A DNA stretch of 64,000 nucleotides from Hyphomonadaceae bacterium UBA5336 (GTDB lineage Bacteria > Pseudomonadota > Alphaproteobacteria > Caulobacterales > Hyphomonadaceae): positions 1 to 64,000 of the forward strand of contig DHQO01000034.1 in NCBI GenBank assembly GCA_002408125.1. The letters are read 5' to 3'. The notes under the pieces were generated by a model that was given only the letters and a program-made list of their open reading frames with translations, did not search any database and was not told where the DNA came from. Of the stretch, positions 18,847 through 27,755 are shown piece after piece (positions within the stretch are counted from its first letter, which is position 1; the number at the start of each line of letters is the position of its first letter). The translations under genes and the position numbers were made by a program.

Positions 18847-19584
18847 TCAGTCCCGTTTCACCCGCGCCTTGCCACGCCCCTCGGCCAGCGCCTTGATGGC
18901 GCCGCGGAAGGTGCGCACTTCCTGTGTCGTCCAGTTCGCGCGGATGAGGGCCGAGCGCAGATTGTCCTTCATCAGCGGGGTCTTTTCCGGCGGGAAGAAA
19001 TAGCCTGCCCGCTCCAGCTCCACCTCGAAATGCTCCAGCATGCGCATGAGATCAGCCCGGTCTGCCGACGCGCCCACCCCGCCCTGCACGCCGGCCCGGC
19101 CCTCAAGCTCTGCCGCCGCACCCCAGGCTTGCGCAAAGACCAGCACGGCCTGGGCAAGGTTCAGCGAGGCGAAAGCCGGATTGACCGGATAGGTGATGAT
19201 CACATCGGCCACCGCAACCGCCTCGTTCGGCAAGCCGGAATGCTCCCCGCCGAACAGGATGCCGGCTCGCCCGGGCAGGTCGCGCGCCTCGCCGGCAGCC
19301 GCCTGCGGGCCCATGACCGGCTTTTCCATGCCGCGCGGGCGGGCCGTGGTGGCATAAAGCCGGGTGAGCCCTGCGCTGGCCGCTTCCAGACTGTCGAAAA
19401 CCTGAACCTGCACGCCCGCCTCGAAGGCGCCCGCGCTCATCGGCTCTGCCGCCGGATTGGGCCAGCCATCGCGCGGCGTGATGAGGCGCAGATCGGTGAG
19501 ACCGAAATTCAGCATGGCCCGCGCCGCCGCGCCGATATTCTCGCCCAGCTGGGGCGTGTGCAGCAGGATGGCCGGCGCGCTCAT
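18847..19584 (-). CDS. trmJ: TrmJ/TrmH-family RNA methyltransferase
   Basis: A 245-residue SPOUT methyltransferase. The N-terminus PAILLHTPQLGENIGAAARAM holds the conserved Asn of TrmH enzymes. The knot is formed by ILFGGEHSGLPNEAVAVADV and YPVNPAFASLNLAQAVLVFA, which match the TrmJ version. TrmJ 2'-O-methylates nucleotide 32 of several tRNAs in bacteria. The C-terminal extension (about residues 165-245) is the usual TrmJ tail. It is convergent with the membrane protein gene and divergent from icd, which starts 138 bases away. Confidence 0.88.
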   Translation of the reverse strand: MSAPAILLHTPQLGENIGAAARAMLNFGLTDLRLITPRDGWPNPAAEPMSAGAFEAGVQVQVFDSLEAASAGLTRLYATTARPRGMEKPVMGPQAAAGEARDLPGRAGILFGGEHSGLPNEAVAVADVIITYPVNPAFASLNLAQAVLVFAQAWGAAAELEGRAGVQGGVGASADRADLMRMLEHFEVELERAGYFFPPEKTPLMKDNLRSALIRANWTTQEVRTFRGAIKALAEGRGKARVKRD

Positions 19585-19662
19585 ACCTGCTTTTCCGATG
19601 CAAAACCGGTGCGCGAGCTTCTCATCGATTTGCCTGCGATCATTTAGACCTTTTCCTCGCTT

Positions 19663-19690
19663 TTGACGCTACGCCCGCCTCTGCTATAGC
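19663..19690 (+). promoter_or_regulatory. Candidate icd promoter
   Basis: TTGACG (19663-19668) and TATAGC (19685-19690) are separated by 16 bases, a close match to the housekeeping consensus. They lie 33 bases before the icd ATG, leaving a short leader with the ribosome site AGAAGGA. Confidence 0.6.
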
Positions 19691-19722
19691 CCATCTCAGA
19701 TTCAGAAGAAGGACTTCCTCAC

Positions 19723-20943
19723 ATGGCGAAGATCAAGGTCGAAAACCCCATCGTCGAAATGGATGGCGATGAGATGACCCGGATCATCTGGCAGATGATC
19801 AAGGACAAGCTTATCCATCCCTATCTCGACATTGACCTGAAATATTACGACCTCTCGATCCAGAAGCGCGACGAGACCGACGACCAGATCACGGTGGATG
19901 CGGCCAACGCGACCAAGGAATACGGCGTCGCGGTCAAGTGCGCCACCATCACCCCGGACGAAGCCCGTGTGGAAGAGTTCGGCCTGAAGAAGATGTGGCG
20001 CTCGCCCAATGGCACGATCCGCAACATTCTCGGCGGTGTTGTGTTCCGCGAGCCGATCGTGATCTCCAATGTGCCGCGCCTGGTGCCGGGCTGGACCCGG
20101 CCTGTCGTGGTCGGCCGTCACGCTTTTGGCGACCAGTACAAGGCCACCGACTTCCTGGTGCCCGGCGCCGGGAAACTGACCATGAAATGGGAAGCCGCCG
20201 ATGGCTCCGATTCCAAGGAATTCGAGGTTTTCGACTTCCCCGACGCCGGCATCGCCATGGGCATGTACAACCTGGACCAGTCAATCCGCGACTTCGCCCG
20301 CGCCAGCATGAACTACGGCCTGCAGCGCCAGTGGCCGGTTTATCTGTCGACAAAGAACACCATCCTGAAAGCCTATGATGGCCGCTTCAAGGATATCTTC
20401 CAGGAAGTGTTCGACACCGAATTCGCCGACAAGTTCGCCGAGTTTGGCGGCACCTATGAGCACCGCCTGATCGACGACATGGTGGCCGCGGCGATGAAAT
20501 GGTCGGGCGGCTATGTCTGGGCCTGCAAGAACTATGACGGCGATGTGCAGTCCGACACGGTCGCGCAAGGTTATGGCTCGCTCGGCCTGATGACGTCGGT
20601 GCTGATGAGCCCGGATGGCAAGACGGTGGAAGCCGAAGCCGCCCACGGCACGGTGACGCGCCACTATCGCAACCACCAGAAAGGCGAAGCGACCTCGACC
20701 AATTCGATCGCCTCGATCTATGCCTGGACGCAGGGCCTGGACCATCGCGGCCGGATGGACAATACGCCGGAAGTCCGCAAATTCGCCCAGACGCTGGAAA
20801 AAACCATCGTGGAAACGGTTGAAGCCGGCTTCATGACGAAAGACCTCGCCCTGCTGGTCGGCCCCGACCAGGAATGGCTGACCACGGAAGGCTTCATCGA
20901 AAAGGTCGCCGACAATTTCGAAAACGCCATGGCGGCGGGCTAA
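19723..20943 (+). CDS. icd: NADP-dependent isocitrate dehydrogenase
   Basis: A 406-residue enzyme that oxidises isocitrate to 2-oxoglutarate in the TCA cycle. It is the dimeric eukaryote-like type (subfamily II), as usual in alphaproteobacteria. Features are NPIVEMDGDEMTRIIWQ at the N-terminus, SPNGTIRNILGGVVFREPI with the substrate-binding Ser/Asn/Arg residues, and AAHGTVTRHYR with the cofactor-binding segment. A near-consensus promoter precedes it. The stop TAA at 20941 is in the same frame as the following GNAT gene, which lacks a standard start codon. Confidence 0.97.
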   Translation: MAKIKVENPIVEMDGDEMTRIIWQMIKDKLIHPYLDIDLKYYDLSIQKRDETDDQITVDAANATKEYGVAVKCATITPDEARVEEFGLKKMWRSPNGTIRNILGGVVFREPIVISNVPRLVPGWTRPVVVGRHAFGDQYKATDFLVPGAGKLTMKWEAADGSDSKEFEVFDFPDAGIAMGMYNLDQSIRDFARASMNYGLQRQWPVYLSTKNTILKAYDGRFKDIFQEVFDTEFADKFAEFGGTYEHRLIDDMVAAAMKWSGGYVWACKNYDGDVQSDTVAQGYGSLGLMTSVLMSPDGKTVEAEAAHGTVTRHYRNHQKGEATSTNSIASIYAWTQGLDHRGRMDNTPEVRKFAQTLEKTIVETVEAGFMTKDLALLVGPDQEWLTTEGFIEKVADNFENAMAAG

Positions 20944-20949
20944 ACGGCC

Positions 20950-21477
20950 CTGACTACCACGACCCTACGCCGTGCGACCGCGAGCGATGCAGATGCGCTC
21001 GCGGTCGTCGGTTCGGCCAGTTTTCTGGACGCCTTTATCGAGACCCTGCCCGGGCCGCACCTGGTCGCCCATTGCCTGCGCCAGCACAGCCCTGAGGCCT
21101 ATGCCGGGTATCTCGCAAATGATGATCCGCGCACGGCGGCCTGGCTTGCCGAGCATGGCGAGACCGGCGCTCCGGTCGGATATGCCCTTACCTGCCCGCC
21201 GGACCTGCCCGTGCCGACCGCGCCGGGCGACATTGAACTCAAACGCATTTACCTGCTCTCGCGCTGGCAGGGCACTGGCGCCGGCCGCGCGCTGATGCAG
21301 GCCGCCATCGCCCATGCCCGCGCCTGCGGCGCCCCGAACCTGCTGCTCGGCGTCTATCAGGGCAATGACCGCGCCGTTGCCTTCTATCATCGCGCCGGGT
21401 TCGAAACCGTCGGCACGCGCCGGTTCCAGGTCGGCGAGGGGGTCTATGGCGACCTCGTCATGGCCCTCGCCCTTTGA
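20950..21477 (+). CDS. GNAT-family acetyltransferase, probable CTG start
   Basis: A 175-residue protein whose C-terminal half is a clear GNAT domain: RIYLLSRWQGTGAGRALM is the acetyl-CoA-binding motif A, and VYQGNDRAVAFYHRAGFETVG is motif B. The coding frame extends well upstream of the first standard start codon (GTG 21211). The stretch LRRATASDADALAVVG is a typical GNAT first strand and helix. The only likely initiator there is CTG at 20950, giving MTTTTLRRATASD. This frame is continuous with icd across its TAA stop. Either CTG initiation, rare readthrough, or a sequence error near 20945 must be assumed. The substrate is unknown. Confidence 0.7.
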   Translation: MTTTTLRRATASDADALAVVGSASFLDAFIETLPGPHLVAHCLRQHSPEAYAGYLANDDPRTAAWLAEHGETGAPVGYALTCPPDLPVPTAPGDIELKRIYLLSRWQGTGAGRALMQAAIAHARACGAPNLLLGVYQGNDRAVAFYHRAGFETVGTRRFQVGEGVYGDLVMALAL

Positions 21478-21507
21478 TCGCCAGTGCCGACGGGTTAAAA
21501 GCCGCCC

Positions 21508-22425
21508 ATGACCGAGACCTACAGCGTTGCCGCGTTCTACAAGTTTACCCCGTTTGCAGATCCCGCCGCCCTGCAGGCGCCTCTGCGTGACGCGCTGGCG
21601 GCCTGCGGCGTGAAAGGCAGTGTCCTGCTGGCAACCGAAGGCGTGAACGGCACGATCTGCGCAGCGCCGCCGGATATGCCTGCTGCGCTGGAGGCTTTGC
21701 GCGCCATGCCCGGCTGCAACGATCTGGAGGTCAAGCTCTCGCACGCTTCGGAAATGGCCTTTCGCCGGCTGAAAGTGCGGCTGAAGCGCGAGATCGTCAC
21801 CCTGGGTGTCGGGGAACTGGATGTCTGCGCCACGGTGGGCACCTATGTCGCCCCGGAAGACTGGAACGCCCTGATCGCCGATCCCGATACGCTGGTTGTC
21901 GATACGCGCAACGACTATGAAGTGGCGATCGGCACGTTTCAGGGAGCGGAAAATCCGCACACTGACAGCTTCAGGGATTTTCCGGCCTGGCTCGATGCAA
22001 AGATCACCGAGGAACAGCCGAAACAGATCGCGATGTTCTGCACCGGCGGCATTCGCTGCGAAAAGGCCACCAGCTATGCCCGTATGAAGGGGTTTGATGC
22101 GGTCTATCATCTCAAGGGCGGTATCCTGAAATATCTTGAAACCGTGCCCGAGGAAGACAGCCTGTGGCGCGGGGAATGCTTCGTTTTCGACGAACGAGTC
22201 TCAGTTGCCCACGCTCTGGAACTGGGCAGCGCCGTTCTCTGCCGCGCCTGCAAACACCCCGTCGATGCGGGCGGCCAGACCCATCCGCACTACCAGCCGG
22301 GCATCTCATGCCCGGTGTGTTTCGAGAGCACCACGCCGGAGCAGAAAGCCCGTTTCGCCGAACGCCAGCTTCAGGTGGAACTGGCCGAGGCGCGCGGTGA
22401 GACCCATATCGGCAGACAGCCATGA
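21508..22425 (+). CDS. trhO: tRNA uridine(34) hydroxylase TrhO (rhodanese-domain protein)
   Basis: A 305-residue YceA/TrhO-type protein. The N-terminal acylphosphatase-like domain includes GSVLLATEGVNGTICA. The central rhodanese domain has VVDTRNDYEVAIGTF and the catalytic-loop cysteine in MFCTGGIRCEKATSY. The C-terminus carries Cys-rich segments (LCRACKHPVDAGG, ISCPVCFE) that resemble a zinc site. TrhO makes 5-hydroxyuridine at the wobble position of tRNAs in an oxygen-dependent way. The gene overlaps the following GST gene by 4 bases (ATGA). A tRNA-Pro gene lies just beyond. Confidence 0.92.
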   Translation: MTETYSVAAFYKFTPFADPAALQAPLRDALAACGVKGSVLLATEGVNGTICAAPPDMPAALEALRAMPGCNDLEVKLSHASEMAFRRLKVRLKREIVTLGVGELDVCATVGTYVAPEDWNALIADPDTLVVDTRNDYEVAIGTFQGAENPHTDSFRDFPAWLDAKITEEQPKQIAMFCTGGIRCEKATSYARMKGFDAVYHLKGGILKYLETVPEEDSLWRGECFVFDERVSVAHALELGSAVLCRACKHPVDAGGQTHPHYQPGISCPVCFESTTPEQKARFAERQLQVELAEARGETHIGRQP

Positions 22426-23126
22426 GCGATCCGGCCAAGCCCCTGCCCGTGCTCTGGTCGTTTCGCCGGTGCCCCTATGCGATGCGCGCGCGGCTGGCGA
22501 TTGCCGCCTCCGGCATTGCCTGCGAACTGCGCGAGATCGCTTTGCGCGACAAGCCACCTGCCTTTCTGGCCGCTTCGCCGAAAGGCACTGTGCCGGTGGT
22601 TCAGCTTCCCGATGGCCGTGTGATCGACGAGAGTCTGGACATCATGGTCTGGGCGCTGTCGCACAAGGATCCGCACGGCTGGCTGGAAGGTGATGTGCAG
22701 GCCGGCAATGCGCTGATCGCGCGGAACGACGGCGCGTTCAAACATCATCTCGACCGCTATAAATACGCCACCCGATATGAGGGCGCCGACGCCGAAGACC
22801 ACCGCGCCGCCGGGCTGGACATCCTGATGGATCTGGACACACGCTTGGCGCACCATCCCCACCTGCTGGGCGAGTCCGAGCGCCTGGCCGATATCGCGAT
22901 CTTTCCGTTTGTACGCCAGTTCGCCCATACAGATCGCGACTGGTTCCAGGCCCGGAATATTCCGCATCTGAAAGCCTGGCTGGAGCACCATCTGACCCAT
23001 CCCGGATTTGCGCAGGTCATGGAAAAATTCGCCCCCTGGGCCAGCGGCAATACCCCTCTTGTGTTTTGCGCGCAGACATACAATAAGGCGTGTCTCGCTA
23101 CGCAAAGCGGCAGCGTCGGAGTGTAG
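22422..23126 (+). CDS. Glutathione S-transferase family protein
   Basis: A 234-residue protein with an N-terminal thioredoxin-fold GST domain. FRRCPYAMRARLAI carries a Cys-Pro like that of omega/DHAR-type enzymes. SPKGTVPVVQLPDGRVIDESLDI holds the cis-Pro and the Glu-Ser glutathione site. An alpha-helical C-terminal domain follows. It overlaps trhO by 4 bases and is probably co-transcribed with it. Its 3' end is odd: the frame has no stop until the TAG formed by bases 8-10 of the downstream tRNA-Pro, giving a C-terminal tail ending SGSVGV. RNase P cleavage of a joint transcript would remove that stop codon. Confidence 0.88.
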   Translation: MSDPAKPLPVLWSFRRCPYAMRARLAIAASGIACELREIALRDKPPAFLAASPKGTVPVVQLPDGRVIDESLDIMVWALSHKDPHGWLEGDVQAGNALIARNDGAFKHHLDRYKYATRYEGADAEDHRAAGLDILMDLDTRLAHHPHLLGESERLADIAIFPFVRQFAHTDRDWFQARNIPHLKAWLEHHLTHPGFAQVMEKFAPWASGNTPLVFCAQTYNKACLATQSGSVGV

Positions 23127-23193
23127 CTCAGCCTGGTAGAGCACTGTCTTCGGGAGGCAGGGGCCGGAGGTTCGAATCCTCTCACTCCGACCA
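23117..23193 (+). tRNA. tRNA-Pro (anticodon CGG)
   Basis: A complete 77-base cloverleaf with an encoded CCA. The acceptor CGGAGTG pairs with CACTCCG and the D arm is GCTC/GAGC. The anticodon stem is CTGTC/GGCAG with loop TTCGGGA, giving anticodon CGG for proline CCG codons. The T arm is GGAGG-TTCGAAT-CCTCT. The first 10 bases overlap the end of the GST coding frame. A TACAAT box at 23079-23084 followed by a GC-rich stretch may be its own promoter element. Confidence 0.95.
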
Positions 23194-23248
23194 TTTCATG
23201 TTTGGTTTCAAGCCGGCGGCAGCACGCGGACCAGCGTACACACCGCGT

Positions 23249-23342
23249 CCCGATTCACCGCGGCTTGACCGCGATGCCCATCTCCCGGCGGGTGTCACCA
23301 GCCGCATCTTTCAGTGATGGCCCCCGTGATCGACCGCAGGGA
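23249..23342 (+). repeat. Dispersed ~95-base palindromic element, copy 1
   Basis: The first 34 bases (23249-23282) include CCCGATTCACCGCGGCTTGA and form an ACCGCGG-CTTGA-CCGCG hairpin. They match the reverse complement of 31276-31309 with only a few purine or pyrimidine swaps. The similarity continues through GCCGCAT, TTTC and CCCCGTG segments to about 23342. Confidence 0.75.
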
Positions 23343-23403
23343 ACGGCAATTACAACAGCAACTGGAGCGCTTTAAGTTTCAGAGGAACCTTAGAGATCCG
23401 CGA

Positions 23404-23496
23404 ATGCCTGCGTAGGCAGGCATCCATGGATGAAAAGCGCAACCAGATGCTCTTGGATGAAAGACTGGTCCATGGACACCTGCTTTCGCAGGTGTC
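23404..23496. repeat. Paired-hairpin intergenic element, copy 2
   Basis: ATGCCTGC-GTAG-GCAGGCAT (23404-23423) and GACACCTGC-TTTC-GCAGGTGTC (23475-23496) are perfect hairpins separated by about 50 bases. That spacer includes GATGAAAGACTGGTCCATG. The layout and the TGGTCCATGGAC block match the element at 331-421. Confidence 0.7.
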
Positions 23497-23531
23497 TGCG
23501 GAGGAATTGTGATGCCGACAAAAAAACGTGT

Positions 23532-26183
23532 TTAGCCCGCCAGCGCCGCGCGCACCGCCGCGATGGCGGCATCGGCCTTGTCGCCGTCCGGACCGCCGGC
23601 CTGGGCCATGTCGGGCCGGCCGCCGCCGCCCTTGCCGCCCACTTCCGCGCTCGCGATGCGCACCAGCTCGACCGCGGAAAACCGCTCGGTCATGTCCGCC
23701 GTCACGCCGACCGACACCGCCGCCTTGCCGTCATTCACGCCGACAAAGGCGACCACGCCCGAGCCGATCTGGCTCTTGGCCTCGTCGACCAGCGCGCGCA
23801 GATCCTTGCCTGAAACGCCCTCGGCCACGCGGCCGATGAATTTCACCCCGGCAATCTCTTCCGGCCCGGCTGGTGCAGCGCCGCCGCCCCCGCCAAGGGC
23901 GAGCTTGCGCTTGGCCTCGCTCAGTTCGCGCTCAAGCGCGCGGCGTTCATCCAGCAGCGCGCCAAGGCGGCCGCTGACATCCTTGAGCGGTACTTTCAGC
24001 TGCGCGCTGACATCCTGGGCGACCTGGACCTGGCCGCGCAGATAATCGAGCGCCTCGGCGCCCGTGGCCGCCTCGATCCGGCGCACGCCGGCCGCCACGC
24101 CCTGCTCGGCGGTAATCACAAAGAGCGCGATATCGCCGGTGCGCGAGACATGGGTGCCCCCGCACAGCTCCACCGAATAAGCCTTGCCGGGCCCGTCCAG
24201 CGCCTCGCCCATGGTGAGCACGCGGACCTCGTCGCCATATTTTTCGCCGAACAGGGCGAGCGCGCCTGCCGCAATCGCCTCGTCGGGCGTCGACAGCGCC
24301 ACGCCGACCGGATTGTTCTGGCGGATCACCTTGTTGACCTGGTCCTCGACCGCTTCCAGCTCGGCCTCGGTGAGCGGCGCGCCATGGGAGAAGTCAAAGC
24401 GCAGCTTGTCTTCCTCCACCAGCGAGCCCTTCTGGGTGACATGCTCGCCCAGCACGCTGCGCAGGGCGGCATGCAGGAGGTGAGTGGCCGAGTGATTGGC
24501 CATGATGCGCGCGCGCCTGTCGGCCTTGACCTCAAGCTCCGCACTGTCGCCGGTCCTGATCTTGCCCGAGACCAGCTCGCCAATATGCACATGCAGGCCG
24601 CCGGCCTGTTTCATCACATCCTTGACGATGAAGCGCGCACCGGATTCGAAATGGATCTCGCCATGATCGCCCGCCTGACCGCCGCTTTCGGCATAAAACG
24701 GAGTGCGGTCGAACAGGAGCGCGGCCTCGCCGCCTTCCAGCGTATCGGCCAGCACGCCGCCGGTCTCGATGGCGATCAGCCTGCCCTTTGCCGCCAGTTC
24801 GGAATAGCCGAGGAATTCGGTGAGGCCATGGGTGTCGCGCGCGGTGAGCCAGATGCCTTCGGCGCTGGCATCGCCAGAGCCCGCCCAGGCACTGCGCGAG
24901 CCCTCGCGTTGGCGTTCCATCGCCGCCTCGAAGCCGGCATGGTCGACCTCCATGCCCCGCCCGCGCAGAATGTCTTCGGTCAGATCGAGCGGAAAGCCAT
25001 AGGTGTCATAGAGCCGGAAGGCGGTCTCGCCCGGCAGGCGGTCGCCCGCGCCGAGGCCCTCGGCGGCATCTTCCAGCAGGACGAGCCCGCGGCCGAGCGT
25101 CTTCTGGAAGCGAGCCTCTTCCTGTTCCAGCTCGGCCTCTATGGCCTTCTGCGCGCGGCCAAGCTCGGGATAGACGCCGCCCATTTCCGCAACCAGCGCG
25201 CTGACCAGGCGGTACATTTCCGGCTCGCGCGCGCCCAGCGCATGGCCATGGCGCATCGCGCGGCGCATGATCCGGCGCAGCACATAGCCGCGCCCTTCAT
25301 TGGACGGCGAAACCCCGTCGGCGAGCAGGAAAGCCGAGGCGCGCAGATGGTCGGCGATCACGCGGAAGGAAGGCAGCTTCTCGCCTTTGGCCTTCTGGCC
25401 ATAGACATCTTCGGCCGCCGCGATCAGGCCGGCGAAAAGGTCGATCTCGTAATTGTTGTGCACGCCCTGGAGGACCGCCGCGATGCGCTCAAGGCCCATG
25501 CCGGTGTCGATCGAGGGCTTGGGCAGATTGACACGCGTGCCATCGGCCTGCTGGTCGAACTGCATGAAAACCAGGTTCCAGATCTCGATGAACCGGTCGC
25601 CATCCTCGTCCGGTGATCCGGGCGGGCCGCCGGGGATGGATGGGCCATGGTCGTAGAAGATTTCCGAGCACGGCCCGCACGGGCCGGTATCGCCCATGGA
25701 CCAGAAATTGTCCGAGGTCGCGATGCGGATGATCCGGTCGTCGGTGAGCCCTGCGACCTTCTTCCAGAGCGCGGCCGCCTCGTCATCTTCGGCATAGACC
25801 GTCACCAGCAGCTTGTCCGGATCGAGCCCCAGCTCCTTCGTGGTGAGCTGCCAGCCATGATGGATCGCCTCTTCCTTGAAATAGTCGCCGAAAGAGAAAT
25901 TCCCCAGCATCTCGAAGAAGGTGTGATGGCGCGCGGTATAACCGACATTGTCGAGGTCATTGTGCTTACCGCCCGCGCGCAGGCATTTCTGAGAACTGGT
26001 CGCGCGCGGCGCAAAGGGCTGCTCGGCGCCGGTGAAGATGTTCTTGAACGGCACCATGCCGGCATTGACGAAGAGCAGGGTCGGGTCGTTCTCCGGAACG
26101 AGCGAAGCCGATGCCCGGCGCACATGTCCATGTCCCTCGAAATAGGAGAGAAACGCATTGCGCAGCTCGTTAACACCAGTCAT
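23532..26183 (-). CDS. alaS: Alanyl-tRNA synthetase
   Basis: An 883-residue class II synthetase for tRNA-Ala with editing activity. The catalytic domain begins VNELRNAFLSYFEGHGH and includes RHHTFFEMLGNFSFGDYFK (motif 2 region). The editing domain has the zinc ligands HSATHLLHAALR and VELCGGTHVSRTGDI. The C-terminal DHHA1-type C-Ala domain contains GGKGGGGRPDMAQAGG. The longer open frame to 26312 adds a non-conserved leader; ATG 26183 fits the family N-terminus. It lies 103 bases downstream of recA on the same strand, a neighbourhood also seen in other alphaproteobacteria. Confidence 0.97.
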   Translation of the reverse strand: MTGVNELRNAFLSYFEGHGHVRRASASLVPENDPTLLFVNAGMVPFKNIFTGAEQPFAPRATSSQKCLRAGGKHNDLDNVGYTARHHTFFEMLGNFSFGDYFKEEAIHHGWQLTTKELGLDPDKLLVTVYAEDDEAAALWKKVAGLTDDRIIRIATSDNFWSMGDTGPCGPCSEIFYDHGPSIPGGPPGSPDEDGDRFIEIWNLVFMQFDQQADGTRVNLPKPSIDTGMGLERIAAVLQGVHNNYEIDLFAGLIAAAEDVYGQKAKGEKLPSFRVIADHLRASAFLLADGVSPSNEGRGYVLRRIMRRAMRHGHALGAREPEMYRLVSALVAEMGGVYPELGRAQKAIEAELEQEEARFQKTLGRGLVLLEDAAEGLGAGDRLPGETAFRLYDTYGFPLDLTEDILRGRGMEVDHAGFEAAMERQREGSRSAWAGSGDASAEGIWLTARDTHGLTEFLGYSELAAKGRLIAIETGGVLADTLEGGEAALLFDRTPFYAESGGQAGDHGEIHFESGARFIVKDVMKQAGGLHVHIGELVSGKIRTGDSAELEVKADRRARIMANHSATHLLHAALRSVLGEHVTQKGSLVEEDKLRFDFSHGAPLTEAELEAVEDQVNKVIRQNNPVGVALSTPDEAIAAGALALFGEKYGDEVRVLTMGEALDGPGKAYSVELCGGTHVSRTGDIALFVITAEQGVAAGVRRIEAATGAEALDYLRGQVQVAQDVSAQLKVPLKDVSGRLGALLDERRALERELSEAKRKLALGGGGGAAPAGPEEIAGVKFIGRVAEGVSGKDLRALVDEAKSQIGSGVVAFVGVNDGKAAVSVGVTADMTERFSAVELVRIASAEVGGKGGGGRPDMAQAGGPDGDKADAAIAAVRAALAG

Positions 26184-26286
26184 GGACACCGTCTTTCGCT
26201 TGGCTGGCCGGCCGGGACTGCCCCGACCGGAGAGACCCGCCATATAAGCAGACAGCGCCCGGAGGCCAAGCCGCCCCTGCTGCGGC

Positions 26287-27375
<1,089 letters not shown>

Positions 27376-27443
27376 GAGTCGCCTCCATCTGTCACTGCCG
27401 GCACCGAAATATCAAGCGCCATTCACCATGTTCCGGATCACAT

Positions 27444-27466
27444 GTACCATATATGTTCACAAGAAC
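27444..27466. promoter_or_regulatory. Candidate SOS (LexA) site in the recA promoter region
   Basis: GTAC-N7-GTTC (27444-27458) differs in one base from GTTC-N7-GTTC, the direct-repeat LexA box of alphaproteobacteria. It overlaps a palindrome, TGTTC-ACAA-GAACA (27454-27467). The position, 69-90 bases before the recA start, is right for an operator. On the minus strand TTGTTC with TACATG 16 bases on could be the promoter. Confidence 0.4.
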
Positions 27467-27530
27467 AAAGTAGGAATATTTTGAGTCTGCCCCCTTTTCA
27501 CATCCACGCGGATGAGGCATGCTGGCTCCC

Positions 27531-27746
27531 ATGTTGACGAAGCGACCCGCCCAGCCCGGCGAAGCCCGGGTGCGATATCTTGATGGTGACCTGCAGGTGC
27601 TCGAAGCGGGCGACTATGTGGTGTGCGCCGTGACCGGCCGGAAGATTCCCCTGCAGGCCCTGCGCTACTGGAGCGTCGACTTGCAGGAGGCTTACGTGAA
27701 TGCCGACGCCGCCAGCCAGCGGATCGGACAGCGAAAGACCGACTAG
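27531..27746 (+). CDS. DUF2093 family protein
   Basis: A 71-residue protein matching the small DUF2093 family found across alphaproteobacteria. Its core is VRYLDGDLQVLEAGDYVVCAVTGRKIPLQALRYW, read here in two parts (LEAGDYVVCAVTGRKIPL and ALRYWSVDLQEAYV). The fixed Cys and VTG-K/R-IPL pattern suggests a small beta fold, but the function is unknown. An in-frame ATG at 27519 would add four residues. It is followed 9 bases later by the M23 peptidase gene and is probably co-transcribed with it. Confidence 0.85.
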   Translation: MLTKRPAQPGEARVRYLDGDLQVLEAGDYVVCAVTGRKIPLQALRYWSVDLQEAYVNADAASQRIGQRKTD

Positions 27747-27755
27747 GGAGCGGGC

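Larger units (their letters stand above)
23194..23531. other. Repeat-rich intergenic region between tRNA-Pro and alaS
   Basis: The 338 bases contain two different palindromic elements, described separately: one at 23249-23342 related to 31212-31309, and one at 23404-23496 related to 331-421. No gene is supported. alaS ends at 23532 on the opposite strand, and GC hairpins here may also terminate it. Confidence 0.75.

Noticed and set aside
24150..25616. A 488-codon frame antisense to alaS
   Set aside because: No motif and complete overlap with a certain essential gene.
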